Part shown: piece after piece, positions 17,715 to 26,090 of the stretch | How the letters are laid out: every line of letters begins with the position of its first letter | Position numbering within the stretch: position 1 is the stretch's first letter | Assembly (NCBI RefSeq): GCF_001613265.1 | Contig: NZ_BDCA01000030.1 | Coordinates: 1-64,000, forward strand | DNA: 64,000 nucleotides | DNA from: Nocardia vermiculata NBRC 100427 | Lineage (GTDB): Bacteria; Actinomycetota; Actinomycetes; Mycobacteriales; Mycobacteriaceae | Direction: 5' to 3' | Position numbers and translations under genes: made by a program | The notes under the pieces: model-generated | Told to the model about the DNA's origin: nothing | Databases searched by the model: none | What the model saw: only the letters and a program-made list of their open reading frames with translations

Positions 17715-18506
17715 GCGGGCCGTCACCGGACCCTCGCCGAGCGCCTGGAGTCCTGGAAGCGCAACGACCGCGCCCGAGGCTGGGCCGCCGTATGCGCACT
17801 GCACGAATCCACCACCCTGCCTGTGGATAACTCAGCAGTAAAAACACTCCTTGACCAGGGATTTGGCACCCCACCGGAGCGAAGCTACGGTTCTTCTTTC
17901 CTCTCACGATCGAAATCAGTTCCTTCAGCAGAAAACGAGATGAACCGACGCGCTTCGCGCGGCATCGACAAGAGGAGCCGCGCCAAACAGCACCGCGCCT
18001 ACGACCAGAGAGCCCTATTGCTGGCCGAGAAATGCCGTAGAGACGAACGAATCCCGCTCTGGGTACGTCGAACCAGCCGTAGCCAGCTGGCGGCCGCCCT
18101 GACGCGCTACGCCGTCGCCGGATGGATGGTCGACGACGTGTACGGGGCGTTCGAGGAGTTCCGGATCTCCGGGAAGAAGCTGATCAGCAACCCGGACAAG
18201 CCCGTCGGGTACCTGTGCCACATCCTGCGATTCGTGCCCCCGGAGGTACCCCCGGCCCTGCTCGACCGGGCCCGTGCCGTCGCCGAGGACGAGGCCGAGC
18301 GCGCCGCGAACCGGCGGCTGTTCGCCGAGATGCGCGCGGCGGCCATGCGCGCGGCCGCCACGGACTCCCCCGGCCGTGCCGCCGCCCGCGCGGTCGTTGT
18401 GCAGCTGGCCCACCGCAACGTGGGCCAGGAGCGCGCCCGCGGCCGCCAGGCCGACGCCGACGACCGGGCGCGGGCCCGCCGGACAAACGCTGAGGCCGAC
18501 CGGTGA
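17715..18506 (+). pseudogene. Helix-turn-helix replication-type gene, 3' part
   Basis: In the frame continued from 10871 this encodes GRHRTLAERLESWKRND and then a long basic, helical region. A C-terminal domain follows (QLAAALTRYAVAGWMVDDVY, then KPVGYLCHILRFV) with an Arg/Ala-rich tail. It has no good start of its own, and the frame runs back into transposon sequence. It is best read as the detached C-terminal half (about 263 residues) of the gene that starts at 10422. A shorter product from an internal start (for example ATG 17940) cannot be excluded. Confidence 0.75.
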
Positions 18507-18562
18507 CCCCCCCGATTCGGGGTAGCCGGGTCCGGCCGGCCTCAGCGTCCGTGAAGAGGGAT

Positions 18563-18835
18563 CTAGCTGGCCTTGCTCGTGGTCTGACTCGGGTAGAGCC
18601 CGTGGAGAAGGCGCGACACCGAGCCGATGGACACTCCGAGTTCCGCGGCGATCTCTTTGTACTTCGCTCCCCCGGCTCGCAGCTCGCGGGCCCGCTCGCT
18701 CAACGCCGCCGAGCGCCCCTCGAAATCGTCGCGCGGTTCAGCGATGAGCCGCCGAATCGTTCGATCGGAGCACTTGTGCTTGGCCGCCAGTTCCTTGGCC
18801 GTCTTCGCCCGCCGCACCGGGTTCTTCGCGGTCAT
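18563..18835 (-). CDS. repB: RepB-like replication accessory protein
   Basis: The 90-residue protein has two helix-turn-helix-like stretches (TAKELAAKHKCSDRTIRRLI and YKEIAAELGVSIGSVSRLL). It follows repA by 5 bases on the same strand. This gene order and size match the repA-repB operons of pAL5000-type theta plasmids in Mycobacterium, Rhodococcus and Nocardia, where RepB binds the origin. The assignment rests on context plus the HTH pattern. Confidence 0.8.
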   Translation of the reverse strand: MTAKNPVRRAKTAKELAAKHKCSDRTIRRLIAEPRDDFEGRSAALSERARELRAGGAKYKEIAAELGVSIGSVSRLLHGLYPSQTTSKAS

Positions 18836-18840
18836 GTGTC

Positions 18841-19836
18841 CTATCCCTCCAAAGCATCCGCAAGGATCGCGTCGATATCCAACCGTGAGCCACGCCGTCG
18901 ATTCGCCGCGGCGATGGCCGCCCGCCGTTTATCGGTCATCGTCTGCCCGCCCTTGCGACCACGACGGGCGAGTTCTTCGGGTCCAGCCTTCGCCGCACTC
19001 ATTTTCCCACGTCGCGCCTGTTCTTCAGCGAACGACCGGCGAATGTGTCGCCATGTCCACCGCGAGATGGATCGCGCGATCTGGTTTACCTCGGGAAACA
19101 ACAGGGGGCCCTTGGTGAAGCACGACCCGATCAGCTCGACATTGCGGTCCCAGGCGTAGTCGCTCACCGCGGATTCCCACAGCCCGAGGTCGGTGTAGTC
19201 GCCGCGGTGCGGATACGACCATTTGCGCGTGACCTCGAAAATCTCCACGTTCCGACCGGTGTCGGTGTCCGCCAGCTTCTCGCGCCGCTCGCGCGCCCCC
19301 GACCATTTCGGCAGAGCCCCGAGCCGTTCCAACGGGCCGGCCAGGTCCTTCAGTGAGTACACCGCGTAATCCGGGCCCCATAAGGGCAAATGTTCCTGGT
19401 GCCGCGGATTCTTGGTTGTCCGGCCACCGTAGGCTACGTCGCCGCCCAACATATTGTTGAGCCCGGACTCCACCCGCGACAACAGATTGACTGGCCGTCG
19501 ATGGCCGGCGTTGGTCAGCACCACCGGCGCCGCCAGAGCGTAGACGATATGTCCGTTGCGCAGATGTGGGTTCAGCGCGATGTAACTCGGTGGCGGCAGC
19601 CCGGCCAGGCCCACGATCTCATCAGCTCGGCCGCCGTCGTGATCGGTGATGATGAGCGACTTCATCACCAACGGGTTTGCCTCGATATAGGGACGCTCCA
19701 ATGCCGCGGGCCTGGACATACGGTAGTAGCCGCCGTGCTTGCTCGTGCCGGCCAACGGCCGCCGCGGTAACCAGTGTTCTTCGAACGGGAATGGCGGCGC
19801 GTCTACGTCGGTCCAGTCGTCGACCTCGGTGTCCAT
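18841..19836 (-). CDS. repA: pAL5000-type replication initiator RepA
   Basis: The 331-residue protein contains the family's conserved core (HGGYYRMSR near residue 34, ANPLVMKSLIITDHDGG, IALNPHLRNGHIVYAL and GRTTKNPRH). A basic C-terminus follows with a helix (SISRWTWRHIRRSFAEEQ) resembling a primase C-terminal/DNA-binding segment. RepA initiates theta replication at the origin upstream. It is the intact initiator in the window, while the other replication-type gene is broken. It is transcribed from near the iteron-like boxes at 19.86-19.98 kb. Confidence 0.88.
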   Translation of the reverse strand: MDTEVDDWTDVDAPPFPFEEHWLPRRPLAGTSKHGGYYRMSRPAALERPYIEANPLVMKSLIITDHDGGRADEIVGLAGLPPPSYIALNPHLRNGHIVYALAAPVVLTNAGHRRPVNLLSRVESGLNNMLGGDVAYGGRTTKNPRHQEHLPLWGPDYAVYSLKDLAGPLERLGALPKWSGARERREKLADTDTGRNVEIFEVTRKWSYPHRGDYTDLGLWESAVSDYAWDRNVELIGSCFTKGPLLFPEVNQIARSISRWTWRHIRRSFAEEQARRGKMSAAKAGPEELARRGRKGGQTMTDKRRAAIAAANRRRGSRLDIDAILADALEG

Positions 19837-19864
19837 GGCCAGCAGTCTGCCCCAACCTCTCGAC

Positions 19865-19980
19865 TGATTAGGTAGGACACGCCGTAGCGGCCTAATCCGG
19901 TAGTTCAGGGTGAGCGGGGGTTAAATCAAGGATTTCGGGATTTGATTAGGTAGGACATCTCGAAGCCACCTAATCAAGTG
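19865..19980. other. Iteron-like origin candidate upstream of repA
   Basis: Two direct copies of TGATTAGGTAGGACA start at 19865 and 19943, each followed about 10-12 bases later by an inverted half-box (CCTAATC at 19891, ACCTAATCA at 19968). Repeated boxes directly ahead of a pAL5000-type repA are the expected position of the replication origin and RepB sites. An exact 20-base copy also lies at 10192. Confidence 0.65.
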
Positions 19981-20013
19981 ATCCCGTTCGTCCGGTGTGC
20001 GAGACGAACGAGG

Positions 20014-20041
20014 CTGCCGCACCAACTTCCGTTGGCTTGCC
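20014..20041 (-). repeat. Dispersed hairpin repeat, copy 3
   Basis: On the minus strand this reads GGCAAGCCAACGGAAGTTGG followed by TGCGGCAG, 178 bases upstream of the repA start. It precedes the TACCTAATCA box, the same module order as at 10098-10211. The loop is one base longer than in the other copies, while the stem pairs AAC/GTT are kept. Confidence 0.75.
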
Positions 20042-20171
20042 ATCTGGACCCTATCGGTTGCGCCGGGCCGGGGGGACGTGTTGGTTCACCGTTTCGTTGC
20101 GGCCGCCAATCGGCCAGAACCGAGGTCTGATCGGCGGGTACGCGTCGGCGATCAGTGGCACGATCGAGCGC

Positions 20172-20927
20172 ATGACCGACACCGAGCAGCCCTACCGGGT
20201 GGTGGACTCGCACAACCAGGGATGGCACCGCGAGGGCGGGCCCGAGGGGCTGTACCGCGGATTCGACGCGACCAGCACGACCAAAGTCCTGGAACACCGG
20301 CCATACGACGACATCGTGCGCGAGTTCGGCCCAGTCCGGCCCGTGCTCCAGCCGCTGGAAGAGGACCGCGAGCAGCTGCGCGCCGCGCTGGAGACCGCCG
20401 GCCGGAAAGCAGTCGGCTCCTTGGCCTCCGCGCTGGAACAGGTGCACCACGAGATCCGCGAACGCGCCAGCGAGCCCGGAGACAACTACCGCCAAAGCGG
20501 CTACCGTTTCGCCGTCCGCGCGATGACCGCCGGACGGCCCGGATCGTGGGAATCCGAATTTCTGCACCACGTCTGGATTTTCGGCAACGGCCTGAACCTC
20601 TGGCCGTACAAGCCGAACGACCACAACCCCGACGAGATGCGCGCAACCGGCCCGAACCCGAAGCGGGTCCACATCGAGGCCCGCGACCAGATGGCCGCCG
20701 TCCTGCGCCGCTGGGTGGACTCCCCCGACCGGTACACCGAGGTCGCCGAGCACCTGGCCGCCATCGTGAGCAACTACGCCGACGAGGCGCACGGGCCCGA
20801 CGGATGGGCGAAAATCGCCGACCAGTGGCTACAGCCCGGCGGCCTGGCGAAGGACGACATCCACGCCTGCTACGGCCTGCTCTACAGCGTGTCGGAGCAC
20901 TTCAGCGCGGACAGGATCTACGCCTAG
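20172..20927 (+). CDS. Hypothetical protein near the replication origin
   Basis: The start is ATG 20172, giving 251 residues; upstream frame extensions run through the origin and are unlikely. The protein is soluble, acidic and helical, with a Trp/His-rich stretch (SEFLHHVWIFGNGLNLWPYK, about residues 119-138). I recognise no domain. It is divergent from repA and ends just before a palindrome at 20941. Confidence 0.6.
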   Translation: MTDTEQPYRVVDSHNQGWHREGGPEGLYRGFDATSTTKVLEHRPYDDIVREFGPVRPVLQPLEEDREQLRAALETAGRKAVGSLASALEQVHHEIRERASEPGDNYRQSGYRFAVRAMTAGRPGSWESEFLHHVWIFGNGLNLWPYKPNDHNPDEMRATGPNPKRVHIEARDQMAAVLRRWVDSPDRYTEVAEHLAAIVSNYADEAHGPDGWAKIADQWLQPGGLAKDDIHACYGLLYSVSEHFSADRIYA

Positions 20928-20940
20928 AACGCATATCGGC

Positions 20941-20964
20941 GGTAGCGCCCCTATGGGCACTACC
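20941..20964. promoter_or_regulatory. Imperfect palindrome of the CCCATATGGG family
   Basis: GGTAGCGCCCCTATGGGCACTACC is an imperfect palindrome downstream of the 20172 gene and past the parB-like gene's end. It resembles the exact palindromes at 22506 and 22652, so it may be a further binding site for the partition protein or a bidirectional terminator. Confidence 0.45.
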
Positions 20965-20990
20965 GCCGGTATCGGCCGCCTTCGCGCTGG

Positions 20991-21452
20991 TCAGACAGCC
21001 TTGCGCTTCGGAATCTCCGGCCACTGAGCGCCGTCGTTGTACCGCGCTTCCAGCTCCGCGCACAACTTCGTGATGGACCAGCGGATGAACGCCTGCTGCT
21101 GATTGATTCCGGTGTGCGGGTAGGTGTACGCGATCACCGATTCCATCCGGTCCTTGAGATCTGACGGCAGCGACAACAGCACATCCGAGGAACCCGCCAG
21201 CCGCTTGCTGCGCTCGCTCCCCTCCCCCGACTTCTTGCCCTTACCTGCGGTTTTTCCGCCACCCCTAGGGGCGCTAGTGGAAGAAGGGGCACTAGCGGTG
21301 CTCGCCGCTGTCGCGGCCGGTGCGGCGGCCGCGGGCGACTCGGCGGCCTCCTGCTCGCGCTGCACGCGCGCCGCCTCAGCACGACGTTCCTCGCGAGTGA
21401 GAACACGAGTCGGCCCAACATTGCCGAGCCCTGGTTTCTGCTGGCCACTCAC
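20991..21452 (-). CDS. parB: ParB-like centromere-binding partition protein
   Basis: The 153-residue protein has a disordered Ala/Ser/Lys-rich linker (about residues 35-80) and a C-terminal ribbon-helix-helix-like domain (SDVLLSLPSDLKDRMESVIA, then NQQQAFIRWSITKLCAEL). It is small and lacks the canonical ParB nuclease box, so it resembles the alternative partition partners of type Ib systems. Its ATG overlaps the parA stop (ATGA), so the two are translated together. The likely target is the palindrome cluster upstream of parA. Confidence 0.75.
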   Translation of the reverse strand: MSGQQKPGLGNVGPTRVLTREERRAEAARVQREQEAAESPAAAAPAATAASTASAPSSTSAPRGGGKTAGKGKKSGEGSERSKRLAGSSDVLLSLPSDLKDRMESVIAYTYPHTGINQQQAFIRWSITKLCAELEARYNDGAQWPEIPKRKAV

Positions 21453-22252
21453 TGGCGAGTCCTTTCCACGATGCGGTTCGCGACGAGTTGGAAGTCTTCG
21501 GCAGCGGTTGAGGTCGGCGCGTGCGCGAAGATCGGCACCCGCCGGCCTTTCGCCTCCGGCACCTTCACCGTGTGGGCGATCGTGCCCACGAACCGGCCGC
21601 CGTCTTCCCAGGCGCCCCAGTCCTCACTCAGCTGGTTGCGCACGTCCTTGCTGACCTGGTTGCGGCCGTCGAATCCGCAGACGACCAGATACCTGATGTC
21701 GATGTCCGGATTCAACTCTTCCTGCACGTCAAGGATGGTTTTTCCGAGATCTACCAGGCCGCCGATCTCATCCGGGCCCGGTCCGACCGGCGCGAAAACG
21801 TCATCGGCGGCTGCCAGCCCGGCCGTGGTCAGCTCACCGAGCGCGGGCGGGCAGTCGAGCAGCACATAGTCATAGCCCTCGATGCTATCGAGCTGCCGGG
21901 CCAAGCGTAGCTGTCCCCCGCTGCCGAGCCCTTCTCGCTCCAGCTTCTTCATAGCCTTGTGAGCTGGGGCTACGTCAATCCCGAACTCGGTCGACTTGAT
22001 GACCTCCACCAGCTTGACGCGCTCGGCGCGGTCCGAATGCAGCACCTCGTACATGGTCGCGTCGTCCGGGGCCAGCTCGACACCGAGGCCCGTCGTCGCG
22101 TTGGCCTGGGGGTCGAGGTCGATAACGAGCACCCGCATACCCATGGCCGCCAGCGCGGCTCCGAGGTTGATGGTGGTCGTTGTCTTCCCCACTCCCCCTT
22201 TTTGCAGCGCTACCGCGATGATGCGGCATGACGCCGCAGACGTACTGGTCAT
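21449..22252 (-). CDS. parA: ParA partition ATPase
   Basis: From ATG 22252 the product is 267 residues with a deviant Walker A (KGGVGKTT, about residues 16-23), the switch DLDPQANAT, and DYVLLDCPPALG for Walker B. This is a small ParA without an N-terminal HTH. It should form ATP-dependent gradients on the nucleoid to segregate plasmid copies together with the parB-like gene. A longer frame starting at 22360 is open but has no better ribosome site. Confidence 0.92.
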   Translation of the reverse strand: MTSTSAASCRIIAVALQKGGVGKTTTTINLGAALAAMGMRVLVIDLDPQANATTGLGVELAPDDATMYEVLHSDRAERVKLVEVIKSTEFGIDVAPAHKAMKKLEREGLGSGGQLRLARQLDSIEGYDYVLLDCPPALGELTTAGLAAADDVFAPVGPGPDEIGGLVDLGKTILDVQEELNPDIDIRYLVVCGFDGRNQVSKDVRNQLSEDWGAWEDGGRFVGTIAHTVKVPEAKGRRVPIFAHAPTSTAAEDFQLVANRIVERTRQ

Positions 22253-22319
22253 AGTCCACCGTTCCTTCGGAAGTTCAAACAGCAGGTCAGGCGGCCGGAC
22301 GAAGCCCCCTTCTACCGCA

Positions 22320-22745
22320 ACCATATCAACCACATGGCCCACATGGGCGCTATTGCCCATACTAGGGATTATTACCTATAGCGCCACTACAGGCGCATAA
22401 CACCCATAGCGGCGCAAGAGCCCATATCTGAGGGCATCACCACTAATAGCACTAGTGTCTATAGTGCCACAATATCCCCTACTAGCCATTTCGCACATAG
22501 TGTTACTAGTGCCCATATGGGCACTAGCGCTAATATGGTTCTGGTGTCGAAATCGGTCGAGCCGTATCCATCCGTCCAGCACGGCATATACGGTATGTCC
22601 TGTCGCCACTGCTGCCACCACCCGGAATCAGCCTAGGTAGCGGCAATAGTGCCACTACTGCCCATATGGGCAGTAGTGGACAGTATCAACGGAATGGTTA
22701 CTAGAGGCTCTATCTACCATAGTGGGAGTAGGGGAGCGGAGAGGT
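22320..22745. promoter_or_regulatory. Palindrome cluster upstream of parA: centromere (parS) candidate
   Basis: This AT-richer, gene-free stretch between parA and the divergent 22749 gene holds two perfect palindromes centred on CCCATATGGG (22506-22527, 22 bases; 22652-22679, 28 bases). It also holds many partial units (ACTAGTG, GCCCATA, GGCGCTA, CACCCATAGC). Its position next to parAB and its repetitive operator-like content fit a centromere and autoregulatory region. Confidence 0.65.
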
Positions 22746-22748
22746 TAG

Positions 22749-23819
22749 GTGAACGCCATGACGGCGACACAGCACCTGGTCGGCGACGAGACGGACCGGT
22801 TCCACCGCGCAGCACTACGAGGCCGCGAGCAGCAGCGCGACGCCGCCGTTTACGCCTGCGAGCAGATGCGCGCGGCCGGGATCGAGCCCACGGGGCCCGA
22901 AGTCCGCCAGTGGCTCGCACAGCACGGCCGCACGGTCGGCCGCACAACGGTGTGGAAGGTGGTCACCGAGTACCGGCGCGAACACGGCTTGCCCGACCTG
23001 GACGACGGACTGTTCAGCACCGGGGGAGTGAACACCGAACACGACAGCGAACAGAGCACCGAACAGCCGTCAGGAGGCACCAACGTGTTCACTCTCGACC
23101 AGGCCGACCCCGCCGCGGGCCCGGCCTCGGCGGCCGCCGACGAGACGCCGGAGCGGGGGAGCGGTGAACACGCCACCGAACAGCACGAGCAGGTGAACGT
23201 CACTGACGAAACAGCCGAACACCGGCAGCCTGTCGCAGTGAACGCCCCCGCCGCGCCCGCCGAGCGTTCACCGGCGGACATGGGCGATAGCGGCCATATG
23301 GGCACTACTGCCGACAGGGCGGCAGCCGAGCAGGTGAACACCGAACCCCCGATCCCATCAACGGCGGCCCGGCCTGGCCGCGGACTGCCGACATGGCCGG
23401 TTCTGCTGATGGCCTTCCCTGCATTCGTCGCCATCTGGTCGGGATGGGTCGGACTCGGCGAGGCGACCGGATTCGGGGTCGTTCACCCGCTGCCCGGCAT
23501 CGCCGATGGCTTCGCGATCAACAGCGCGATCACGTTGCCAATCGGGGTCGAGGCGTACGCGAGTTACGCCCTCTACGTGTGGCTGTCCGGCCGGATCAGG
23601 ATGCATACGACCCGCACCTACGCCATGGTCTCGGCGTTCGTCAGCCTCGCCATCGGCGCGGCCGGCCAAATCGCCTATCACTTCATGGAAGCCCGCCATA
23701 TCACCGCCGCGCCCTGGTGGATCATCACCATGGTTGCCTGTCTCCCTGTCGCCGTGGTCGGCATGGGCGCGATCCTGGCTCACCTGATCATCCGCGAACG
23801 TCACGTCGAGAACGACTGA
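22749..23819 (+). CDS. KfrA-like DNA-binding domain fused to a membrane domain
   Basis: The 356-residue protein (GTG 22749 or ATG 22758) begins with a KfrA_N-like domain (VYACEQMRAAGIEPTGPEVR, then VGRTTVWKVVTEYR, about residues 34-75). A long disordered Glu/Gln/Thr-rich linker follows (about residues 85-220). Four membrane helices close it (about 223-350), resembling the Spd/DUF2637-type spread proteins of actinobacterial plasmids. It is divergent from parA across the palindrome cluster. Membrane tethering of plasmid DNA is an inference from the domain pairing. Confidence 0.7.
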   Translation: MNAMTATQHLVGDETDRFHRAALRGREQQRDAAVYACEQMRAAGIEPTGPEVRQWLAQHGRTVGRTTVWKVVTEYRREHGLPDLDDGLFSTGGVNTEHDSEQSTEQPSGGTNVFTLDQADPAAGPASAAADETPERGSGEHATEQHEQVNVTDETAEHRQPVAVNAPAAPAERSPADMGDSGHMGTTADRAAAEQVNTEPPIPSTAARPGRGLPTWPVLLMAFPAFVAIWSGWVGLGEATGFGVVHPLPGIADGFAINSAITLPIGVEAYASYALYVWLSGRIRMHTTRTYAMVSAFVSLAIGAAGQIAYHFMEARHITAAPWWIITMVACLPVAVVGMGAILAHLIIRERHVEND

Positions 23820-23855
23820 ACAACCCGCATCCCCCGCGTAAGCGAACACGAGGGC

Positions 23856-23888
23856 GGCCCTCGGACAGTTGGAGCCTGTCCGAGGGCC
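23856..23888. terminator. Strong terminator hairpin
   Basis: GGCCCTCGGACAG and CTGTCCGAGGGCC form a perfect 13-pair stem with loop TTGGAGC, 37 bases after the 22749 gene. The same loop recurs in hairpins at 29815 and 31442. Confidence 0.85.
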
Positions 23889-23928
23889 CTCGGCGTGTGT
23901 TCAGTGAACGCAACCACGAGATCCAGGA

Positions 23929-23955
23929 GGCAAGCCAACGAAGTTGGCGCGGCAG
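23929..23955 (+). repeat. Dispersed hairpin repeat, copy 4
   Basis: GGCAAGCCAACGAAGTTGG plus CGCGGCAG is identical in its core to copy 2 and lies about 200 bases upstream of the gene at 24157. There is no TACCTAATCA box near this copy. Confidence 0.8.
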
Positions 23956-24156
23956 CCTCGATCCGGTCCCTGTTCAGCGAACGAGCGAACACAGGATGCA
24001 GCCGATCCGATGCGTTCATCCCGTTCACTGACCACGGGGTGAACGCGCGACCGGAACACCCCGTGCCCGCCGCGCGGCAGGCGCCGAAGATGAACAACCA
24101 ACCGAGCTGTTCACCGCCGTTCGCGTGAACCAGGTGAACAGAGGGAGCGCCCTACA

Positions 24157-25266
24157 GTGGAACGGACCAGCGCCAAGAAACGACACACGCCGGGTTGCCA
24201 AGCCGCGACGAAACAAGGCCGCCGAAGCGGGCCCGCTATCACCGCGGGCAATGCCCAGGGCGGAAGGACGGGGGAGAGGCCAGTGCCGGAGCGTTCAATG
24301 TTCGAGACGAACGGGGAGCCCGCCGACGCGGCCGCGACTGCCCGACTCATCAAGTTGGGATATCTCCGTGCGGACAACGCGCGGCGATTTCAAGACGGTC
24401 TGAAACTCCTGGTTTCCCACCTTCAGCATGAGCCGGTCCCGAACCCCGCAGTCCTCGCGCAGCGGATCGAGGACTACGCGGCTCGGCCCCGGCCGTACCT
24501 GCCCCGAGGATCACGCGATCTCGGGACCTCCGAGACGTTCACAGCATGGATCAGCCCCGCCCGAATCCTGCTCAAGCTGCCGGGCACACGGTCGTTCATC
24601 CACGACAACAGCAACGCGGCCCGGCGTCGCCAGACCGGCACAAGCCGATCGGAATACGTGCCCGCCAACCCAGTAGCCGGCATCGCCGAGTTCGCGGCGC
24701 GTATCGCGATGGAGCGCGGAGAACCCGCCGGCCTGGCCGAACTGCTCGGCCATCCCGACGAACCCGCGATACAGGTTGAAGCATGGGACACGCCCGCAGG
24801 ACCGCTATTCCGCATCGAGACCAACGGAAATCACCGCGTCGCAGCGCTGGCCGCACTCGCCGTTCCGTGCGTCCTGGCCGAGGTGCGGCTACACACGGGC
24901 CTGTTCGACACATCGCCGACAGCGGACCTCGATCAGATGGACGATATTGACCGGTACCGCCGACTCCTCCACACCTTCGGCGTAGCCGCGTTCTCGGACA
25001 CCGGCATGATGGGAGCCTTCGCGATCAGCTCCCGATGGCCGATCCTGATCCGTGATCCTGAGTCCGCCGTGAAGTCGCTCACGTCTATGGAACAGATCAT
25101 CGGTTCTCCGATCACCGGAAACATCGGCCAGATTCCCCGATCATGGTTTGCCAGCGGCGACGAGTTGCGCGCGTTGTCACGCGATCTGGACACGTCGTTG
25201 ACTCGGTTCCTAGCTGGTCATTCAAAGCCGCGAATGCGCCGGTTCAAGTGGCGATCACCCGCCTGA
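24157..25266 (+). CDS. ParB/sulfiredoxin-like fold protein (hypothetical)
   Basis: The 369-residue protein has a basic N-terminal extension and a central segment FRIETNGNHRVAALAAL (about residues 209-225). This segment resembles the ParB/Srx box (a GNHR-type turn followed by an Ala-rich helix and a beta strand). The rest shows no known domain. GTG 24157 has GAGGGAG upstream; a shorter start at ATG 24298 is possible. It lies between the partition region and lsr2, so a DNA-maintenance role is plausible but unproven. Confidence 0.55.
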   Translation: MERTSAKKRHTPGCQAATKQGRRSGPAITAGNAQGGRTGERPVPERSMFETNGEPADAAATARLIKLGYLRADNARRFQDGLKLLVSHLQHEPVPNPAVLAQRIEDYAARPRPYLPRGSRDLGTSETFTAWISPARILLKLPGTRSFIHDNSNAARRRQTGTSRSEYVPANPVAGIAEFAARIAMERGEPAGLAELLGHPDEPAIQVEAWDTPAGPLFRIETNGNHRVAALAALAVPCVLAEVRLHTGLFDTSPTADLDQMDDIDRYRRLLHTFGVAAFSDTGMMGAFAISSRWPILIRDPESAVKSLTSMEQIIGSPITGNIGQIPRSWFASGDELRALSRDLDTSLTRFLAGHSKPRMRRFKWRSPA

Positions 25267-25364
25267 AACTGCGTACCGGGACCAGTGGCCGCCGATGGAT
25301 GCCGTGCAGCCCGCTACGCTGGCAAAAGAGCGCTATCAACCGCAACACTCCAGGAGGCAGATCC

Positions 25365-25754
25365 GTGGCGATCACCAAAGAAGTCGTAGTGAACTTGGCC
25401 GACGATCTGACCGGCGAAACCATCCCCAAAGGCGGCGGCCGCACGGTGCGGTTTGGGATCGGCACACCCGACAAGTTCGTGACCTATGAACTGGAACTCA
25501 CCACCGCCAACGAGCAAGAACTAGAGGGGTTTCTCAACCGGTACAAGGAGGCAGCCCGCATCGTGAAACCCGATGCGCCGAGGCGCGGCACGAAGACCGG
25601 CGGAACCACAGATTCCGACATCCGGAAGTGGGCCCGCTCCGCAGGCTTGGAAGTCCCCGCACGAGGAAAAATCAGCGACGAAATTCGAGCCGCCTACCGA
25701 GACCGGAACAAGTCGAAGAAGCCAGCACCAAACAGCACGACCTGGGTGGGGTAG
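25365..25754 (+). CDS. lsr2: Lsr2-family nucleoid-associated protein
   Basis: GTG 25365 follows CAGGAGG. The 129-residue protein has the Lsr2 N-terminal oligomerisation strands (VVNLADDLTGE, then VRFGIG) and the C-terminal DNA-binding region (DIRKWARSAGLEVPARGKIS). The DNA-contacting motif is RGK where chromosomal Lsr2 has RGR, a conservative change. Plasmid-encoded Lsr2 can silence AT-rich or foreign DNA and reduce the cost of carriage, much as plasmid H-NS does in enterobacteria. Confidence 0.92.
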   Translation: MAITKEVVVNLADDLTGETIPKGGGRTVRFGIGTPDKFVTYELELTTANEQELEGFLNRYKEAARIVKPDAPRRGTKTGGTTDSDIRKWARSAGLEVPARGKISDEIRAAYRDRNKSKKPAPNSTTWVG

Positions 25755-25853
25755 CAGGTGAGGTAGAGCTTGGGGAGGAGCTACCCCTTTCATTACCTCA
25801 TGCTGTACCCCATACTGAAGTAGGCGGCATAAGGTCAGCACAAGGCGCTGACC

Positions 25854-25989
25854 TGTGGGTTCCCGCTCGCCCCCGCCCCTTTCTCCGCTGCGCTCCGATT
25901 TGAAGACCACCCTTGCTCTGCGAAAAGCAAAAGATTGCATACCAAGGGTGGTCTTCAAAACCAGGGGCGGAGGCGAGCGGGAACCCACA
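25854..25989. repeat. Large nested hairpin after lsr2
   Basis: Outer arms 25854-25880 and 25963-25989 pair over TGTGGGTTCCCGCTCGCC and, with small mismatches, CCCGCCCCT. Inner arms 25899-25915 and 25943-25959 (TTTGAAGACCACCCTTG and its complement) pair perfectly. The structure spans 136 bases and is too long for a simple terminator. It may be a single-strand origin, part of an oriT, or a folded RNA. Confidence 0.8.
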
Positions 25990-26014
25990 AAAGATGAAGA
26001 GAGAAAGAAAGAGA

Positions 26015-26090
26015 GTGTGTATGTGTGATGGTCAGGGCATGTATTCCGCAAGCTCCATAAGCACATGCCCTGACCATCACACATACACAC
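26015..26090. repeat. Perfect 28-base inverted repeat
   Basis: Arms 26015-26042 and 26063-26090 are exact complements around a 20-base loop, containing GTGATGGTCAGGGCATG. The repeat lies 26 bases after the nested hairpin and 478 bases before the gene preceding the replication-relaxation protein. The arrangement is reminiscent of an origin of transfer. Confidence 0.85.

Noticed and set aside
22320..22745. A CRISPR array
   Set aside because: The repeats are palindromic operators with irregular spacing and no constant-length spacers, and no cas genes are present. No CRISPR array was seen elsewhere in the window.
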